From contig VXPI01000023.1 of NCBI GenBank assembly GCA_009839585.1, positions 1 through 5,067 of the forward strand: 5,067 bases of DNA, in the 5' to 3' direction. Below are positions 4,459-5,067 of this stretch, piece by piece. Every line of letters begins with the position of its first letter. Position 1 is the stretch's first letter. The notes under the pieces are model-generated. The model ran no database searches. It saw only the letters and a list, made by a program, of their open reading frames with translations, and was not told the DNA's origin. Source of the DNA: Gammaproteobacteria bacterium. Lineage in GTDB: Bacteria; Pseudomonadota; Gammaproteobacteria; Arenicellales; Poriferihabitantaceae. Position numbers and translations under genes: made by a program.

Positions 4459-5067
4459 TCAGGCGACAGGGTCGCGCCTGAGGGATTGGCACATGCAGTG
4501 AATGCCTCCCCCGCCGGGAGTAATCATCGACATGTCAGGGTCATAAATCTCGAGTCCCAGCGCACTGGCCTTTTCTTTCAGTACCTTGCTTTTTTCAGGA
4601 ATCAATATGCGGTCTGCGCCTAATGACATCACATTGCACCCCAACTCAAGCGTGTCCTGAAAAGGTACTGGAACCAGTTCAATATTTTTCGACTTTAGCC
4701 ACTTGACGATCTCGGGATCAGTGGATTCCAGGCACACGGCGGCCAGTTTGTGGGCAAGCATCACTACCATTAGGTCAATGTGCACATAGAACGGGTCGAT
4801 ATCCGCGAGTTTGACTTCCCATCCTTCTGCTTCCAGCCATCCCTTGATTTGCAAAACCGCTTCATGCTGGCTTCGGCCTTCATAGCCCTCCCATCCCAGT
4901 AGCAGAGTGCCAGGCTCAATGGCATTGAAGTCACCGCCCTCAAAGGTGCCTGCCGTGACATAGTCGTAGATGGGTATGCCAAGTTCAGAATAGGTTTCAA
5001 TGGCCCGAAAATTTTCCCCGCGGCGCCACCAGTGTGCCATGTTGGTAATGATTGCGCCATAGGGGGT
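4459..5067 (-). CDS. DDAH/arginine deiminase-superfamily hydrolase (amidinotransferase fold), N-terminus outside window
   Basis: The frame runs open through the right edge (TPYGAIITN precedes the first visible Met at 5038-5040), so this is the C-terminal 202 residues of a longer protein. Counting from that Met, visible family marks are GTFEGGDF (31-38), the GYEGRSQ loop (52-58), the catalytic His in FYVHIDL (H87), and the catalytic Cys in TPGGGGIHCMCQSLRRDP (C182). These enzymes attack guanidino carbons through a Cys-thiouronium intermediate. Dimethylarginine dimethylaminohydrolases make citrulline and dimethylamine; close relatives are arginine deiminases and amidinotransferases. The Cys-His pair and the EGGD segment are present, so catalysis is likely, but the substrate cannot be fixed because the N-terminal substrate loop is missing. 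It precedes gloA by 29 bases on the same strand, so the two are probably one operon whose promoter lies outside the window. Confidence 0.85.
   Translation of the reverse strand, partial: TPYGAIITNMAHWWRRGENFRAIETYSELGIPIYDYVTAGTFEGGDFNAIEPGTLLLGWEGYEGRSQHEAVLQIKGWLEAEGWEVKLADIDPFYVHIDLMVVMLAHKLAAVCLESTDPEIVKWLKSKNIELVPVPFQDTLELGCNVMSLGADRILIPEKSKVLKEKASALGLEIYDPDMSMITPGGGGIHCMCQSLRRDPVA

Noticed and set aside
3929..4501. A 190-codon + strand frame preceded by a good GAGGTGAT ribosome-binding-like sequence
   Set aside because: It is antisense to gloA, whose metal ligands and family motifs are complete on the minus strand; the + strand translation shows no recognisable domain.

Overview
The window looks like a piece of a Pseudomonadota chromosome, most likely gammaproteobacterial. 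The evidence is an outer-membrane lipoprotein of the DolP (YraP) type with two BON domains, a glyoxalase I with proteobacterial metal-ligand spacing, and moderate GC content with Shine-Dalgarno-led genes. The assignment below phylum level is tentative. No tRNA, rRNA, CRISPR array or transposase is visible.

Left part (1-1505, + strand) has an accessory character. It opens inside the C-terminal half of a HerA/DUF87-family hexameric ATPase whose frame is broken by an apparent one-base loss near 554-558; the remaining 70 residues of the family's C-terminus are read in another frame up to 768. After a 261-base gap with no convincing gene comes a compact toxin-antitoxin pair: a very small antitoxin-like ORF (1030-1164, too short for routine ORF calling) that overlaps by ATGA a RelE/YafQ-like toxin (1161-1505). 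A 10-base direct repeat (GGCAAATACT) lies just outside each end of the pair.

Middle part (1506-3711, + strand). An HpaB/PvcC-family flavin-dependent monooxygenase (1551-2999) follows. A broken 16-base palindrome overlaps its ribosome binding site and an intrinsic terminator is folded around its stop codon. Then come an extended -10 promoter under a dyad and the DolP-like lipoprotein (3097-3711).

Right part (3712-5067). A 277-base convergent intergenic stretch contains an unexplained open frame without a normal start. Two genes on the minus strand follow, probably co-transcribed: a DDAH/arginine-deiminase-superfamily hydrolase (N-terminus outside the window) and, 29 bases downstream, glyoxalase I (gloA).

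The genes do not form one pathway. The best reading is a decaying accessory or defence-type segment (HerA remnant plus toxin-antitoxin) beside ordinary metabolic and envelope genes. I see no clear new multi-gene system. The most unusual items are the miniature antitoxin, the repeat-flanked toxin-antitoxin cassette and the palindrome at the monooxygenase start.
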